Positions 49,999 through 60,154 are shown, numbered from the stretch's first letter. The stretch is 64,000 nucleotides of DNA from Paraburkholderia sediminicola (GCF_902859805.1 NZ_CADIKC010000003.1:558001-622000), one strand, 5' to 3'. Numbers and translations: made by a program. Notes: generated from the sequence alone by a model not told the origin.

Positions 49999-51579
49999 TT
50001 ACTGCCTGATGTTCAGCGCGGCAGTCAGGTCGCCCATCGGCTTGCTGCCGTTGCTGACCAACGCGGCATCACGCGTGGCGATGCCTGGCAGCGTCGGCAG
50101 CGAGTAACGGCGCGTGATGAAACGCAGGATCGACGTCGTGTCGTACTGCGTGTGATCGACGAAACCCTTCTTCGCGTACGGCGAAATGATCAGCGCAGGA
50201 ATCCGCGTGCCCGGGCCCCAACGATCGGCCTTCGGCGGCGCGACGTGGTCCCAGAAGCCGCCGTTTTCGTCGTATGTCACGACCACCAGCATGTTGTTCC
50301 ACTGCGGGCTTTTCTGCAGATGCGAGATCACGTCGGCGATGTGCTGATCGCCCGAGGCAACGTCGGTGTAACCCGCGTGCTCGTTCAGGTTGCCCTGCGG
50401 CTTGTAGAACGACACTTGCGGCAGCGTGCCGGCGTCGATCGCCTTGATGAACTCGGAGCCTGCCAGACCGCCGTCGAGCAAATGCTGCGAACGGTTCGCG
50501 GAGCCCGGTGCGAGATCGGCGAAGTAGTTGAACGGCTGGTGATGTGGCTGGAAGTTCGGCGCCGTCAGGTTCGCGCCGTAGATCACATTCGCCGTGCCGG
50601 TTTGCGCCGCCGACACCGCCGCACCCCACGCGCCGCCGTACCACGCCCACGACACCTTCGCATTGTTCAGCAGATCGCCGATGTGCTGCTGCGTTTGCGC
50701 CGGCAACGTGGTGGCCGCACTCGGGTCGGCCAGGTTGGCGTCGCCGCCGGAAGCCGCCTTGTTGCCGCTCGGCTGATACGGCGGCTGCATCGTGTTGATC
50801 GCGTAGAAGTCAGGCGTCAGGTTGCCCGAGAGCACGAATTTCGGCGGGCCGCTCAGCGCCGAGGCCGGTGAGTTGGTCGCAAGCTTCAGCGTGACGCCGT
50901 CGCTTTCCACCGACGAGATCGAGGCGGCTGCCGGGCTCTTGTCCGCATTCGGATAGGTCGGCGTGCACGAGCAGATCAGCCACTGGTGATTCAGGAACGA
51001 GCCGCCGAACGCGCCCATGAAGAAGTTGTCGGCCAGCGTGTATTGCTGGGCGATCTTCCACAGCGGCAGCTTGTCGGCGTTGAGCGTGTAGTGACCCATG
51101 ACGAGGCCGCCGGAATCCGCCCACGCGGCGAACTTGTCGTTCTTGCCGCCATTGATCTGCATCTGGTTTTCATAGAAACGGTGATACAGATCGCGCGTCG
51201 TGGCCGTGATCGGCGTGTTGAAACCATTCGGATCGTCGATGGCGAACGGGCTGTTCGGCAGGTTGGCCGTCATTGCCTGCGTCACGACCGGCGTCACGCC
51301 GGTTTGCGTCAGGCCGTTCCACACTTGCGGCAGCGTGGCGAGCGCCGTGCCGTTGCGGTCCATCTGTGTGGCGCTCGCCGCCGTCACGTTCTGCAGACCG
51401 TTGGCGCCGGGGAAGTTGCCGTACAGATTGTCGAAGCTGCGATTCTCCGCGTAGATCACCACGACCGTCTTGATCGACGTGATGTCCGGTGGCGCCGTGA
51501 CATTGTCGCCGCCGCACGCATACAGACTCAACGCTGCCGCGATCGCGATAGGCGCCGCGCAGATCAGTTTCTTGTTCAT
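49999..51579 (-). CDS. AcpA-type acid phosphatase / phospholipase C superfamily phosphoesterase
   Basis: 526 residues, PF04185-type phosphoesterase. A signal peptide with lipobox-like LYAC near residue 22 suggests a lipoprotein. The amino active-site motif is VVIYAENRSFDNLYG; the carboxy metal motifs include VVTYDENGGFWDHVAPP and the LIISPYAKKGFVDH segment. The family hydrolyses phosphomonoesters or phospholipid head groups outside the cytoplasm, so it could release phosphate, but no convincing Pho box is found upstream. ATG 51579 gives the signal peptide; divergent from the di-heme peroxidase. Confidence 0.88.
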   Translation of the reverse strand: MNKKLICAAPIAIAAALSLYACGGDNVTAPPDITSIKTVVVIYAENRSFDNLYGNFPGANGLQNVTAASATQMDRNGTALATLPQVWNGLTQTGVTPVVTQAMTANLPNSPFAIDDPNGFNTPITATTRDLYHRFYENQMQINGGKNDKFAAWADSGGLVMGHYTLNADKLPLWKIAQQYTLADNFFMGAFGGSFLNHQWLICSCTPTYPNADKSPAAASISSVESDGVTLKLATNSPASALSGPPKFVLSGNLTPDFYAINTMQPPYQPSGNKAASGGDANLADPSAATTLPAQTQQHIGDLLNNAKVSWAWYGGAWGAAVSAAQTGTANVIYGANLTAPNFQPHHQPFNYFADLAPGSANRSQHLLDGGLAGSEFIKAIDAGTLPQVSFYKPQGNLNEHAGYTDVASGDQHIADVISHLQKSPQWNNMLVVVTYDENGGFWDHVAPPKADRWGPGTRIPALIISPYAKKGFVDHTQYDTTSILRFITRRYSLPTLPGIATRDAALVSNGSKPMGDLTAALNIRQ

Positions 51580-51725
51580 TTGGTATGTGTTCTCTCTCTC
51601 GCGTTGGGGACGGGCCGCGTGCATTGCTTACACGAGCGGCCGCGAGCGAAAGTTTGAACAAGGAATTTGACAGAAACATGTAACTAATTACGAATAGCTT
51701 GTGTTTCGATATTTCCGTCGGCTGT

Positions 51726-51743
51726 ATGTCATTTAAACGACAT
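51726..51743. promoter_or_regulatory. Near-perfect 18-bp palindrome between divergent genes
   Basis: ATGTC-ATTTAAAC-GACAT: eight of nine base pairs are symmetric. It lies between the phosphatase and di-heme peroxidase starts, an operator-like position. Confidence 0.5.
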
Positions 51744-51794
51744 GTCGATGAAATACGCTCGCGGACTTCAATATCGCAAACTCACATCATTCAT

Positions 51795-53330
51795 ATGCGG
51801 CTTGGTCTGGCGGGGATTCGGAAAACGACGGTTCGGCCGCAGGCGTGGCGGCGCGCGGGGACGCCAGGCATTGGCGCGATGCTGGCGACGGCGCTCGCGG
51901 CCATGACCGTGACGCTGGCCGCGTGTGACGCAGGCTCCCAGACATCGGGCGCAAAGTCGGATGGGAGCGGCAACGGACAAGTGAGCGCCAGGGCGGATAC
52001 GAACGCCAACGCTAATGCGGGCGTCGGGACACAGGCGAGTGCGTCGCCGGCGTCTTCGCCTACAGCGGCTTCTGCGGTCAAGGTGGCGGCCCATGAAGCC
52101 GGTCAGACCCGCGCGCAAGTCTACGAATCCGTGCGGCAGATGACGGCTCTTGGCAAGCAACTGTTCTTCGACGCGTCGCTATCCGGCTCGGGCAAGCTGG
52201 CCTGCGCGTCGTGCCACAGCCCCGATCACGGTTTTTCGCCGGCGAATTCGCTGTCGGTCCAACTGGGCGGCAACGACATGCACCGCACCGGTATGCGCGC
52301 CGCGCCGACGCTCAAGTACCTGCAATCGGTGCCGGCGTTCGCTGAGCACTATCACGAGTCGGACGACGAAGGCGACGAAAGCGTGGATGCCGGGCCGACC
52401 GGCGGCTTGACGTGGGACGGGCGGGTCGACCGTGGCTCGGATCAGGCGCGTATTCCGCTGCTGTCGTCGTTCGAAATGGGCAGCACGCCGGCGAAGGTCA
52501 CGGCGGCGGTGAAGGCCGCGCCGTATGCGGAAGCTTTCCGCACGGCGTTCGGCGCGCATATTTTCGATAGCGACGAAGCCACTTTCAACGCCGTGCTGCA
52601 AGCCCTGGAAACCTTCGAGCAGGCGCCCGAAATTTTCTATCCGTACACCAGCAAGTACGACGCGTATCTGGCCGGCAAAACACAACTGACCAAGGCCGAA
52701 CTACACGGTCTGGAAGTCTTCAACGACGAAAAGAAGGGCAATTGCGCGAGTTGCCACATCAGCCAGCGCACTATGGACGGTGCGCCGCCGCAGTTCAGCG
52801 ACTTCGGTCTGATTGCGATCGGCGTGCCGCGCAATCGCGCACTGCCGGTGAATCGCGATCCGCATTTCTACGACCTCGGCGCATGCGGGCCGGAGCGTAC
52901 CGACCTGAAGGGTCGCGCCGAATTTTGCGGCATCTTCCGCACGCCGACGCTGCGCAACGTCGCGTTGAAGAAGAGTTTCTTCCACAACGGCATCTATCAC
53001 TCGCTGGATCAGGCCGTGCGTTTTTATGCGCAACGCGACACGAACCCGGAAAAGTTCTATCCGGTCGTGAAGGGCAAAGTGCAGAAGTTCGACGATCTGC
53101 CGCAGCGTTACTGGGCGAATCTGAATACCGAGCCGCCGTTCGATCGCAAGCCGGGTGACAAGCCGGTGCTCGACGAGGCTGAAATCAAGGACGTGGTGGC
53201 GTTTTTGAATACGCTCACGGATGGGTACAAGGCGGGAGATAAGGTGGGAAATAAAGCGGGAACTCAAGCGGGAATTCAAGCGGGAATTCAAGCGGGAATT
53301 CAAGCGGGAATTCAGGCAGCCGCGAATTGA
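51795..53330 (+). CDS. Di-heme cytochrome c peroxidase family protein (CcpA/MauG-like)
   Basis: 511 residues. A lipoprotein-type signal (TLAAC near residue 43) is followed by an Ala/Asn/Ser linker. Two heme-binding CxxCH motifs are present, CASCH at about residue 137 and CASCH at about residue 317, as in bacterial di-heme peroxidases, which reduce hydrogen peroxide using cytochrome c electrons in the periplasm; MauG-like oxidases share the fold. The carboxy end has seven four-residue repeats (K/Q-A-G-x) encoded by a 12-base repeat at 53229-53312. ATG 51795 is chosen as the first giving a signal peptide. Confidence 0.87.
   Translation: MRLGLAGIRKTTVRPQAWRRAGTPGIGAMLATALAAMTVTLAACDAGSQTSGAKSDGSGNGQVSARADTNANANAGVGTQASASPASSPTAASAVKVAAHEAGQTRAQVYESVRQMTALGKQLFFDASLSGSGKLACASCHSPDHGFSPANSLSVQLGGNDMHRTGMRAAPTLKYLQSVPAFAEHYHESDDEGDESVDAGPTGGLTWDGRVDRGSDQARIPLLSSFEMGSTPAKVTAAVKAAPYAEAFRTAFGAHIFDSDEATFNAVLQALETFEQAPEIFYPYTSKYDAYLAGKTQLTKAELHGLEVFNDEKKGNCASCHISQRTMDGAPPQFSDFGLIAIGVPRNRALPVNRDPHFYDLGACGPERTDLKGRAEFCGIFRTPTLRNVALKKSFFHNGIYHSLDQAVRFYAQRDTNPEKFYPVVKGKVQKFDDLPQRYWANLNTEPPFDRKPGDKPVLDEAEIKDVVAFLNTLTDGYKAGDKVGNKAGTQAGIQAGIQAGIQAGIQAAAN
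53229..53312 (+). repeat. 12-bp tandem repeat, seven units, in the 3' end of the peroxidase gene
   Basis: Units of 12 bases; the last four are identical (CAAGCGGGAATT) and the first three diverged. Translated as K/Q-A/V-G-x. The reading frame is kept because the unit is a multiple of three. Confidence 0.92.
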
Positions 53331-53393
53331 TCTCCGGGCGATGGGCGATGGGCGAGCGGCCGTTTGGGGCGGCATGCGCCGCCGCGGGCGTGG

Positions 53394-53633
53394 TCAGTAG
53401 CCTGCGCCGGTAATGATGTAATAGCAGCCGACCAGCAGAAGCGCGAACGACACGAGGAGGCATGCAATGCCGGCGCGTGTCAGCAGATTCGGCCAGCGTG
53501 GGCGAGGGAGACTGTCCATTCGCACGATGCGCCGCGCAAGACCCGGATCGCGGCCGATGGCGAACGGCACCAGCGCGACGCAAATGAGCGCGAGCGCGAC
53601 GGTGAAGGTTTCTAGAGCAAACGAGATGTCCAT
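53394..53633 (-). CDS. Predicted small membrane protein, 79 residues
   Basis: Two membrane helices (about residues 4-26 and 48-75), with FTVALALICVALVPFAIGRD in the first and CLLVSFALLLVGCYYI in the second. No family recognised. It lies between the peroxidase gene and a small exported protein, on the opposite strand. Ribosome site weak. Confidence 0.55.
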   Translation of the reverse strand: MDISFALETFTVALALICVALVPFAIGRDPGLARRIVRMDSLPRPRWPNLLTRAGIACLLVSFALLLVGCYYIITGAGY

Positions 53634-53912
53634 AAAGCGGCGTTGGAAGCTTGGTCGGCGCTACAGCGCAATGGAGCTATCTTAAGAAGACGTTTCAGAT
53701 GAAGATATGAGACGCGTCTTAAAAAGTCTGAGCTATCTTCGCGCCAGTTCGTTCCCCATGGCAGGGAGCTAGCCGCTAGACGCCGCGGGTCGTTGCGAGG
53801 CCGCATCCGGGCGGCCACTTCGAGGGCGACATGCTATGCTTTTGGGGTCCAGATCACGAGATGCCGTGAGCGCACTCGAGACCGCCGAACCACTCTTCGA
53901 GGAGAACCCTTC

Positions 53913-54302
53913 ATGTCGATGCGACCCCGTGCCCTGTTTCACCTGACCGTCGGTGGCCTGCTGCTTGGCGGCGCCATCGGTGCGCAAGCGGCGAACCTCG
54001 GGTTTCTGAACGACACGCCGATCAGCTACATGAAGCAACGCGACGTCGACTCGATCAAGAGCGCCGTGTTCACGGCCTTGAACGACAAGCAGGACGGCGA
54101 GAGCGTGAGCTGGGTCAATGAAGGCACCGGCAACAGCGTGAAGATCGACGCGACCATCAGCATCGCCAGCACCGCGAAAGATGGTGAGCGCACCTGTCGT
54201 GACGTCGGCGTCGTGCTGAATGCGAAAGGGCAGTCCATGAACCTGCGTCCGCAGTTCTGCAAACAGGGCAGCGGCAACTGGCAATTGCAGAAAAAGCACT
54301 GA
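53913..54302 (+). CDS. Exported protein resembling RT0821/Lpp0805 surface-antigen family
   Basis: 129 residues. Signal peptide ends after AIGAQA. The mature protein has SAVFTALNDKQDGESVSWVNEGTGNSVKI and CRDVGVVLNAKGQS, resembling the small surface antigen domain RT0821/Lpp0805. GAGGAG at 53899-53904 lies eight bases before the ATG. Function unknown. Confidence 0.72.
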   Translation: MSMRPRALFHLTVGGLLLGGAIGAQAANLGFLNDTPISYMKQRDVDSIKSAVFTALNDKQDGESVSWVNEGTGNSVKIDATISIASTAKDGERTCRDVGVVLNAKGQSMNLRPQFCKQGSGNWQLQKKH

Positions 54303-54384
54303 GCGTGCGGGTGGGTATGACAACGCGCGCCGGCTTGCCGCCGGCGCAGCCTGAAGCCGTGAGTCCTTTCGGCGCGTTGCGTCG

Positions 54385-54834
54385 ATGAGCGCGCGGGTCG
54401 TCTCGTGCGGCGTCGTGCTGCTCGACCCGTACGGCCGGGTGCTGCTCGCGCACGCCACCGAAACGTCGCACTGGGACGTTCCGAAAGGGCATGGCGAAGA
54501 GGGTGAGGCGCCACACGTCACGGCGTTGCGCGAGATGGTCGAAGAGACCGGTATCGTGATCGAAGCCGGTCGCCTGAAGGATCTCGGACTGTTCGTCTAC
54601 CGGCGCGACAAGGATCTGCATCTGTTCGCGGCGCGCGCAACGGCCGACGAACTCGATCTGTCTTCTTGCATCTGCACGTCGCTGTTTCCGCGCCGTTCTG
54701 ACGGCACGCTGATTCCCGAAATGGACGCATATCGCTGGACCGCACCGGACGAAGTCGAGCGGTATGCGAGCCGCAGTCTCACTCGGCTTTTTCAGACCAC
54801 GCTTTCACTCGCGGAACTGCATCGCACGCTATAG
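54385..54834 (+). CDS. Nudix hydrolase
   Basis: 149 residues. The Nudix box is GHGEEGEAPHVTALREMVEETGI, with the REMVEETG metal-binding helix. It hydrolyses a nucleoside diphosphate linked to another group; the substrate (for example dinucleoside polyphosphate, dNTP or sugar) is not predictable. It converges on the periplasmic-binding-protein gene. Confidence 0.88.
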   Translation: MSARVVSCGVVLLDPYGRVLLAHATETSHWDVPKGHGEEGEAPHVTALREMVEETGIVIEAGRLKDLGLFVYRRDKDLHLFAARATADELDLSSCICTSLFPRRSDGTLIPEMDAYRWTAPDEVERYASRSLTRLFQTTLSLAELHRTL

Positions 54835-54911
54835 CGGTGAATGGGTTGTGTTTGGCCTGTGGTGCCGGCAGCAGCGGATACCCGTACCCGCCACGCGAGC
54901 TGCCGACGCGC

Positions 54912-55805
54912 TCAGTCGAGCGCGCGGTCGTTCGGATGGGCGAATAGCGTGCGGTTCTGTTCCGACAACGGAAAATTCAGATTGATGCCGTGCGGCGGAA
55001 TCGGCTGGGTGAACCACTGGTTGTATAGACGCTCGGCGTCACCGGCAAGCTGGCCGCGTGCGATCACCCCGTTCACGAGCGTACGCAGCGGCTCGTCGCC
55101 CTTGCGGAACATACAGGCGTAGACCTCATAGCCGAGCGGTGTGCCCGTTACTACGAAGTCTTCGGGATGCGCGTCGGTCGATTTGAAGCCGTACACGATC
55201 GGCTCGTCCATCACGAAGGCCACGGCCCGGTCATCCTTGAGCGCGGTGAATGCTTCCGCATGGTCACGCGCGCTCGTGATGCGCATGTTCAGATGCTTCT
55301 CGGTGTTCAGGCGGCGTAGCAGGCGCTCGTCGGAGGTGCCCGCGGTTGTCACAACCGTCTTGCTGGCCAGGTCCGAAAAATCCGTAATGCCGCTGCTCTT
55401 GCGCGCGATCATGCGCACCGCGTACTGGAAGAAGCTATTCGAGAACGCGGCCACGCTTTCGCGTTCCACCGTATGCGTGGTCGAGCCGCATTCCAGATCG
55501 ATCTGGTTGTTCAGCAACATCGGCGTGCGGTTCGACGAGGTCACGGTGATTTCGTGCACCTTCAGTTGCGGCAGCCCGAGCGTTTTCTTGATTTCATCAA
55601 CGATCTGCAGCGCGATGGTCTGCGAATAACCGACCGTGCGCGTGCCGTCGAAGTATGAGAAGGGAATCGACGCTTCTCGCACGCCGAGTACAACCACGCC
55701 GTCGTCGTGGATTTTCTTCAGCGTGCCGGTGAGTTCGTCCGCATGAGCGGGGCAGGCGAGCGATGCCGCGCCGAACGCGCCCATCGCCACGAGTGCGCGG
55801 CGCAT
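54912..55805 (-). CDS. Periplasmic amino-acid-binding protein of an ABC importer
   Basis: 297 residues. Signal peptide MRRALVAMGAFGAASLACPA cut after AHA. The family 3 solute-binding core shows FSYFDGTRTVGYSQTIALQIVDEIK, LECGSTTHTVERE and AVAFVMDEPIVYG, as in GltI-type glutamate/aspartate binding proteins. No permease or ATPase gene is adjacent, so it is an orphan here. The frame extends to 55919 but ATG 55805 gives the proper signal peptide. Confidence 0.87.
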   Translation of the reverse strand: MRRALVAMGAFGAASLACPAHADELTGTLKKIHDDGVVVLGVREASIPFSYFDGTRTVGYSQTIALQIVDEIKKTLGLPQLKVHEITVTSSNRTPMLLNNQIDLECGSTTHTVERESVAAFSNSFFQYAVRMIARKSSGITDFSDLASKTVVTTAGTSDERLLRRLNTEKHLNMRITSARDHAEAFTALKDDRAVAFVMDEPIVYGFKSTDAHPEDFVVTGTPLGYEVYACMFRKGDEPLRTLVNGVIARGQLAGDAERLYNQWFTQPIPPHGINLNFPLSEQNRTLFAHPNDRALD

Positions 55806-55988
55806 GCTACGCGCGACGCGTGCAGCGCGGGTTATGCGCCTAACATGAACGGCACGCGTATGACCTGCGCCGGGTGTTGTGTCCCATGCACATACCCCGC
55901 GACGGGCTGCAACTTTCATCGGGCCTCCCGGACTCGCGCCTGCACGAATGCCGCGCTGTCACTGTCGATGGAACATGATGTAACGAAA

Positions 55989-56022
55989 ACGGCGTGCATC
56001 CCGCTCGCGAAATGCACGCCGT
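55989..56022 (-). terminator. Terminator-like hairpin after glnS
   Basis: ACGGCGTGCAT at 55989-55999 pairs with ATGCACGCCGT at 56012-56022; a short A run at 55985-55988 serves as tail on the minus strand. Confidence 0.6.
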
Positions 56023-56076
56023 ATTTGACGTCGGCCAGGCAACGTCAGATGCGCTTCGCGCCGTAGTGGCTCCAGC

Positions 56077-57786
56077 TTACGCCGGCTTGCCCCAACTGTC
56101 GCGCAAGCTGACGATGCGATTGAATACGGGTTTGCCCGGTTTCGAATCGACGCGGTCGGCGACGAAATAGCCGTGGCGCTCGAACTGATAGCGCTGTTCC
56201 GGCAGCGCGTCGCGCGCACCCGGTTCCAGGTAGGCGTTGACCACGCGCTTCGACTCCGGATTCAGCGCTTCGAGGAAGTCGCGGCCGCCGGCGTCCGGTT
56301 GCGGTTCCTTGAACAGACGGTCGTAAATGCGCACTTCGGCCGGGACCGCGCCTGCCGCGCTGACCCAGTGAATGTTGCCCTTGACCTTATAGGTGTTCGC
56401 GCCTTCCGTGCCCGATTTGCTGTCCGGGAAGTAGTTGCAGTGGACTGCGACGATGTTGCCGTTCTCGTCCTTGTCCGCGCCGATGCATTCGATCACATAG
56501 CCGTAGCGCAGGCGCACCTTGTTGCCCGGGAACAGGCGGAAGTAGCCCTTCGGCGGCGTTTCGTTGTAGTCCTCGCGTTCGATCCACAGTTCGCGCGAAA
56601 TCGGGAACTCCCGCACGCCCATTTCCGGATGATGCGGGTGGACCGGCGCGTTGCACGGCTCGGTCACGCCTTCAGGGAAGTTGTCGATGATCAGCTTGAC
56701 CGGATCGAGCACGGCTGCAGTGCGCGGCGCTTTCTCGTCCAGATCGTCGCGCAGCGCGCCTTCGAACACGCTCATGTCGATCCACGAATCGACCTTGGTG
56801 ATGCCGATGCGCTCGCAGAACAACTGGATTGCTTCAGGCGTGAAACCCCGGCGGCGCACACCGACGATGGTCGGCATACGCGGATCGTCCCAGCCCTCGA
56901 CGTGGCCTTCGGTCACCAGTTGCAGCAGCTTGCGCTTGCTGGTGATCGCGTAGGTCAGGTTCAGGCGCGAAAACTCGATTTGTTGCGGCAGCGGGCGCGT
57001 GAAGATTCCGGCTTCGGCCAGCTCGTTCAGAATCCAGTCGTACAGCGGACGGTGGTCTTCGAATTCGAGTGTGCACAGCGAATGCGTGATGTTTTCCAGC
57101 GCGTCCGAAATGCAGTGCGTGTAGTCGTACATCGGGTACACGCACCACGTGTCACCGGTGCGGTAGTGATGTGCGAAGCGGATCCGGTAGATGACCGGGT
57201 CGCGCATGTTGAAGTTCGGCGACGACATGTCGATCTTCGCGCGCAGCACGTGCTCGCCTTCCTTGAACTCGCCGGCTTTCATGCGGCGGAACAGGTCGAG
57301 GTTTTCCTGCACCGAACGGTCGCGGAAGCGCGACGGTGTGCCGACTTCGGACGCCGAGCCGCGGTTCGCGCGCATTTCTTCGGCCGACTGGCTGTCCACA
57401 TACGCCTTGCCGCGTTCGATCAGCAGTTCGGCGAATTCGTACAGCTTGTCGTAGTAGTCGCTTGCGAAGTAGAGCTGTTCCTTGCCGCCTTTTTCCCACT
57501 CGAAACCGAGCCAGCGCACCGAGTCGATGATCGAGTCGACGTACTCGACACTTTCCTTTTCCGGATTCGTATCGTCGAAGCGCAGATGGCACACGCCGCC
57601 GTAGCTGCGCGCCACGCCGAAGTTCAGGCAGATGCTCTTGGCGTGACCGATGTGCAGGTAGCCGTTCGGCTCCGGCGGGAAGCGCGTTTCGACGCGCTGC
57701 TCCCACTTGCCGGTGCGGTTGTCTTCGTCAATGATGTTGCGGATGAAATTGGATGCCGCTGGCGCGTCGTTGCGTTCGGTATTCAT
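56077..57786 (-). CDS. glnS: Glutaminyl-tRNA synthetase
   Basis: 569 residues, class I synthetase. HIGH motif in [20 protein letters not shown]-like motif in [10 protein letters not shown], and the anticodon-binding carboxy beta-barrels ending in the [16 protein letters not shown] region. It charges tRNA-Gln directly. ATG 57786 ([12 protein letters not shown]) is preferred to the frame extension at 57828. Flanked by a long upstream region. Confidence 0.97.
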   Translation of the reverse strand: MNTERNDAPAASNFIRNIIDEDNRTGKWEQRVETRFPPEPNGYLHIGHAKSICLNFGVARSYGGVCHLRFDDTNPEKESVEYVDSIIDSVRWLGFEWEKGGKEQLYFASDYYDKLYEFAELLIERGKAYVDSQSAEEMRANRGSASEVGTPSRFRDRSVQENLDLFRRMKAGEFKEGEHVLRAKIDMSSPNFNMRDPVIYRIRFAHHYRTGDTWCVYPMYDYTHCISDALENITHSLCTLEFEDHRPLYDWILNELAEAGIFTRPLPQQIEFSRLNLTYAITSKRKLLQLVTEGHVEGWDDPRMPTIVGVRRRGFTPEAIQLFCERIGITKVDSWIDMSVFEGALRDDLDEKAPRTAAVLDPVKLIIDNFPEGVTEPCNAPVHPHHPEMGVREFPISRELWIEREDYNETPPKGYFRLFPGNKVRLRYGYVIECIGADKDENGNIVAVHCNYFPDSKSGTEGANTYKVKGNIHWVSAAGAVPAEVRIYDRLFKEPQPDAGGRDFLEALNPESKRVVNAYLEPGARDALPEQRYQFERHGYFVADRVDSKPGKPVFNRIVSLRDSWGKPA

Positions 57787-58284
57787 GCGAGAAGGTGAAA
57801 GTCTGTCGGGGACGCGCAATGCGCCCACTTATCCGTCAATTCTACCTGACGCGTTCGCTCGCGGCAGGCGAGTGCGGCGCGCAGCCAACGTTTGAGCGGT
57901 TTCGGGCGGTTTTTGGGGGCAGGACGAGATCCCGCAAGCTGCGTTTAATGTGCTGTAACAGGAGGTAAAACGTTTTGTTGGCGTGGTCCATGGCGACTTA
58001 CGATGCGGGCGGCGCACTCTCCACGCGCCGCGCACGGGCAACATGATGTTCGCCCACGGATTTTTTTCCCGGCACCGCTTTGCGCCCGTGCGGCGCAAGC
58101 CAGTCAGCCTCGCCGCACACCCGCGCCCCGCTCGAGCCGTTTCGGATTGCGCTGCCTGCGCCCTGCCGTGTAGCGCCCAGCGCAGCGCTGCCGGGCGCGC
58201 AGGCCGCCTCACCCATTGGGCCGCCCTGGCATGGACGTTTTCCGTTCGTGCAACATGGCGCTCCTAGTTCCCGGAGTTTCTCGG
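57787..58284. other. glnS-ggt divergent intergenic region
   Basis: Nearly 500 bases, very GC-rich in its right half. No gene was recognised; promoters for glnS and ggt must lie here, but no convincing hexamers were found. Confidence 0.5.
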
Positions 58285-60039
58285 ATGTCCATCCCCTCAC
58301 ATGACGCGCCTCGCGCGCCTTTCGCCTCTTTGTCTTTCGCACGGATCGTGACGGCTGCGGCCGTGTTCGCCACGCTCGCCGGCAGCTTCATCGCGCCGGC
58401 CCCAGCGCTCGCGAAAACGCCGCCGCCAAAGGCCGTGCTGGATGCGTCGGCGGTGGCCGTGCCGGATCGCTACAGCGCCGACACCGCCCAGCAGATCTTC
58501 GCCGCCGGCGGCAACGCGGTGGACGCCGCGGTGGCGATCGCCTTCACGCTGGCCGTGACGTGTCCGGACGCGGGCAATATCGGCGGTGGCGGGTTCATGA
58601 CCGTGTTCATGGACGGCAAGCCGTATTTTCTCGACTACCGCGAGCGCGCGCCGCAACAGGCGACCCGCGACATGTACCTCGACGATAAAGGCACCCTCGT
58701 GCCGGGTATGAGCCTCGTCGGCCATCGCGCGGTGGGCGTGCCGGGCACCGTCGAGGGCATGTGGGAAGCGCAGCAGCGCTTCGGCAAGCTGAAATGGAAG
58801 CAGGTGCTGGCGCCCGCGATCCGTTACGCCACCGACGGCTTCCAGGTCGACCAGGGGTTGCAGCAGCGTCACGACGCGGCAGCGAAGAGTTTCGCCGGCA
58901 AGACCAATTTCGAGGCCTACTTCTCGAACCTGAAGGCGGGCGTGATGTATCGCCAGCCGGAACTCGCGCAAACCCTCTCGCGCATTGCCAGCGACGGCGG
59001 GCGTGAGTTCTACGAAGGCCGCACCGCGGATCTGATCGCCCAGCAGATGTACGGCCACGGTCTGGTCACGAAGCAGGACCTGATTCAATACAAGGCTGTC
59101 TGGCGCCAGCCGCTCACCGCCGACTGGAACGGCTACCAGATCGTGACCGCGCCGCCGCCGAGTTCGGGCGGTGTCGGGCTGATCCAGATGCTGAAGATGA
59201 AGGCTGATCTGAAGCCGGCGTTCGATGGCCTCGAGCTGAACTCCGAACCGTATATCCATCTGATCGCGCAAATCGAAGACCGCGTGTTCGCCGACCGCCA
59301 GCAATACATCGGCGACCCCGATTCGTACAAGGTGCCGGTCGACAAACTGACCAGCGACGCCTACCTCGCGCAACGCGCCGACGAAGTGAAACCCGACGAA
59401 GTGCCGGGCGCCACGCCCGTCAAAGGCGGCCTCGGCGACGCGATGCCGGAGAAAGCGCAAACCACGCATTTTTCGGTGGTCGACAAGTGGGGTAATGCTG
59501 TGTCGAACACCTACACGCTGAACGGGTCTTTCGGTTCTGGCGTGGTGGTGGACGGCGGCGGCTTCCTGCTCAATGACGCGATGGACGACTTCATCACCAA
59601 ACCGGCAACCGCCGGCACGCCCGGCGCCACGGCTGACGACCTGAATACGGTGGCGCCGGGACGCCGGCCGCTTTCGTCGATGACGCCGACCATTCTGTTG
59701 AAGGACAACAAGGTCTCGCTCGTGATCGGCACGCCTGGCGGCTCGCGAATCCTCACGTCGATCTTCCAGGTCATGACCAACCTGTACGATTTCAACATGG
59801 CGCCGGCCGACGCTTTGGCCGCGATGCGGTTCCATCATCAGTTGCTGCCGCCGAAGACGATCTATTTCGAGCCGTATCATCCGATCACGGGCGAGTTGGC
59901 CGATCAGCTGAAAGCCAGGGGTTACACGCTGGAAGGGCAGTCGTTTAACGGTGACGTGCAGATGATCCGCGTTGAGGGGACGACGCCTGAGCCGGCGGCT
60001 GATCCGCGCGGCGTGGGCGTGGGCCGCGTGATGCATTGA
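58285..60039 (+). CDS. ggt: Gamma-glutamyltranspeptidase
   Basis: 584 residues. Signal peptide of about 45 residues ending near ALA; the mature enzyme is periplasmic. The autoprocessing Thr lies in KAQTTHFSVVDKWGNAVS, generating a large and a small subunit, and the substrate loops include the GNIGGGGFMTVF and LSSMTPTILL segments. It cleaves glutathione and transfers gamma-glutamyl groups. CGGAG stands upstream of ATG 58285. Confidence 0.95.
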   Translation: MSIPSHDAPRAPFASLSFARIVTAAAVFATLAGSFIAPAPALAKTPPPKAVLDASAVAVPDRYSADTAQQIFAAGGNAVDAAVAIAFTLAVTCPDAGNIGGGGFMTVFMDGKPYFLDYRERAPQQATRDMYLDDKGTLVPGMSLVGHRAVGVPGTVEGMWEAQQRFGKLKWKQVLAPAIRYATDGFQVDQGLQQRHDAAAKSFAGKTNFEAYFSNLKAGVMYRQPELAQTLSRIASDGGREFYEGRTADLIAQQMYGHGLVTKQDLIQYKAVWRQPLTADWNGYQIVTAPPPSSGGVGLIQMLKMKADLKPAFDGLELNSEPYIHLIAQIEDRVFADRQQYIGDPDSYKVPVDKLTSDAYLAQRADEVKPDEVPGATPVKGGLGDAMPEKAQTTHFSVVDKWGNAVSNTYTLNGSFGSGVVVDGGGFLLNDAMDDFITKPATAGTPGATADDLNTVAPGRRPLSSMTPTILLKDNKVSLVIGTPGGSRILTSIFQVMTNLYDFNMAPADALAAMRFHHQLLPPKTIYFEPYHPITGELADQLKARGYTLEGQSFNGDVQMIRVEGTTPEPAADPRGVGVGRVMH

Positions 60040-60115
60040 AGCAAGGCTTCGGTCGGGCGAAGTAGGGTGTGGTTGCGGAAGCGGGCTGCGGGGGCGAACT
60101 GCGTGGACATGCCGC

Positions 60116-60154
60116 AAACGTACCGTAGAAACGTACCGCAGAAACGTACCGCAG
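60116..60154 (+). repeat. 13-bp tandem repeat, three units, upstream of the RBBP9-like gene
   Basis: Units AAACGTACCGTAG, AAACGTACCGCAG and AAACGTACCGCAG at 60116, 60129 and 60142. Confidence 0.85.

Noticed and set aside
51668..51682. Possible Pho box upstream of the AcpA-like phosphatase (TGAC at 51668)
   Set aside because: The next unit at 11 bases has two mismatches in the core, so it does not meet the standard of the pstS, ppk or olsB boxes.
58297..60117. 606-codon minus-strand frame opposite ggt
   Set aside because: Same composition artefact; ggt has full motifs and a signal peptide.
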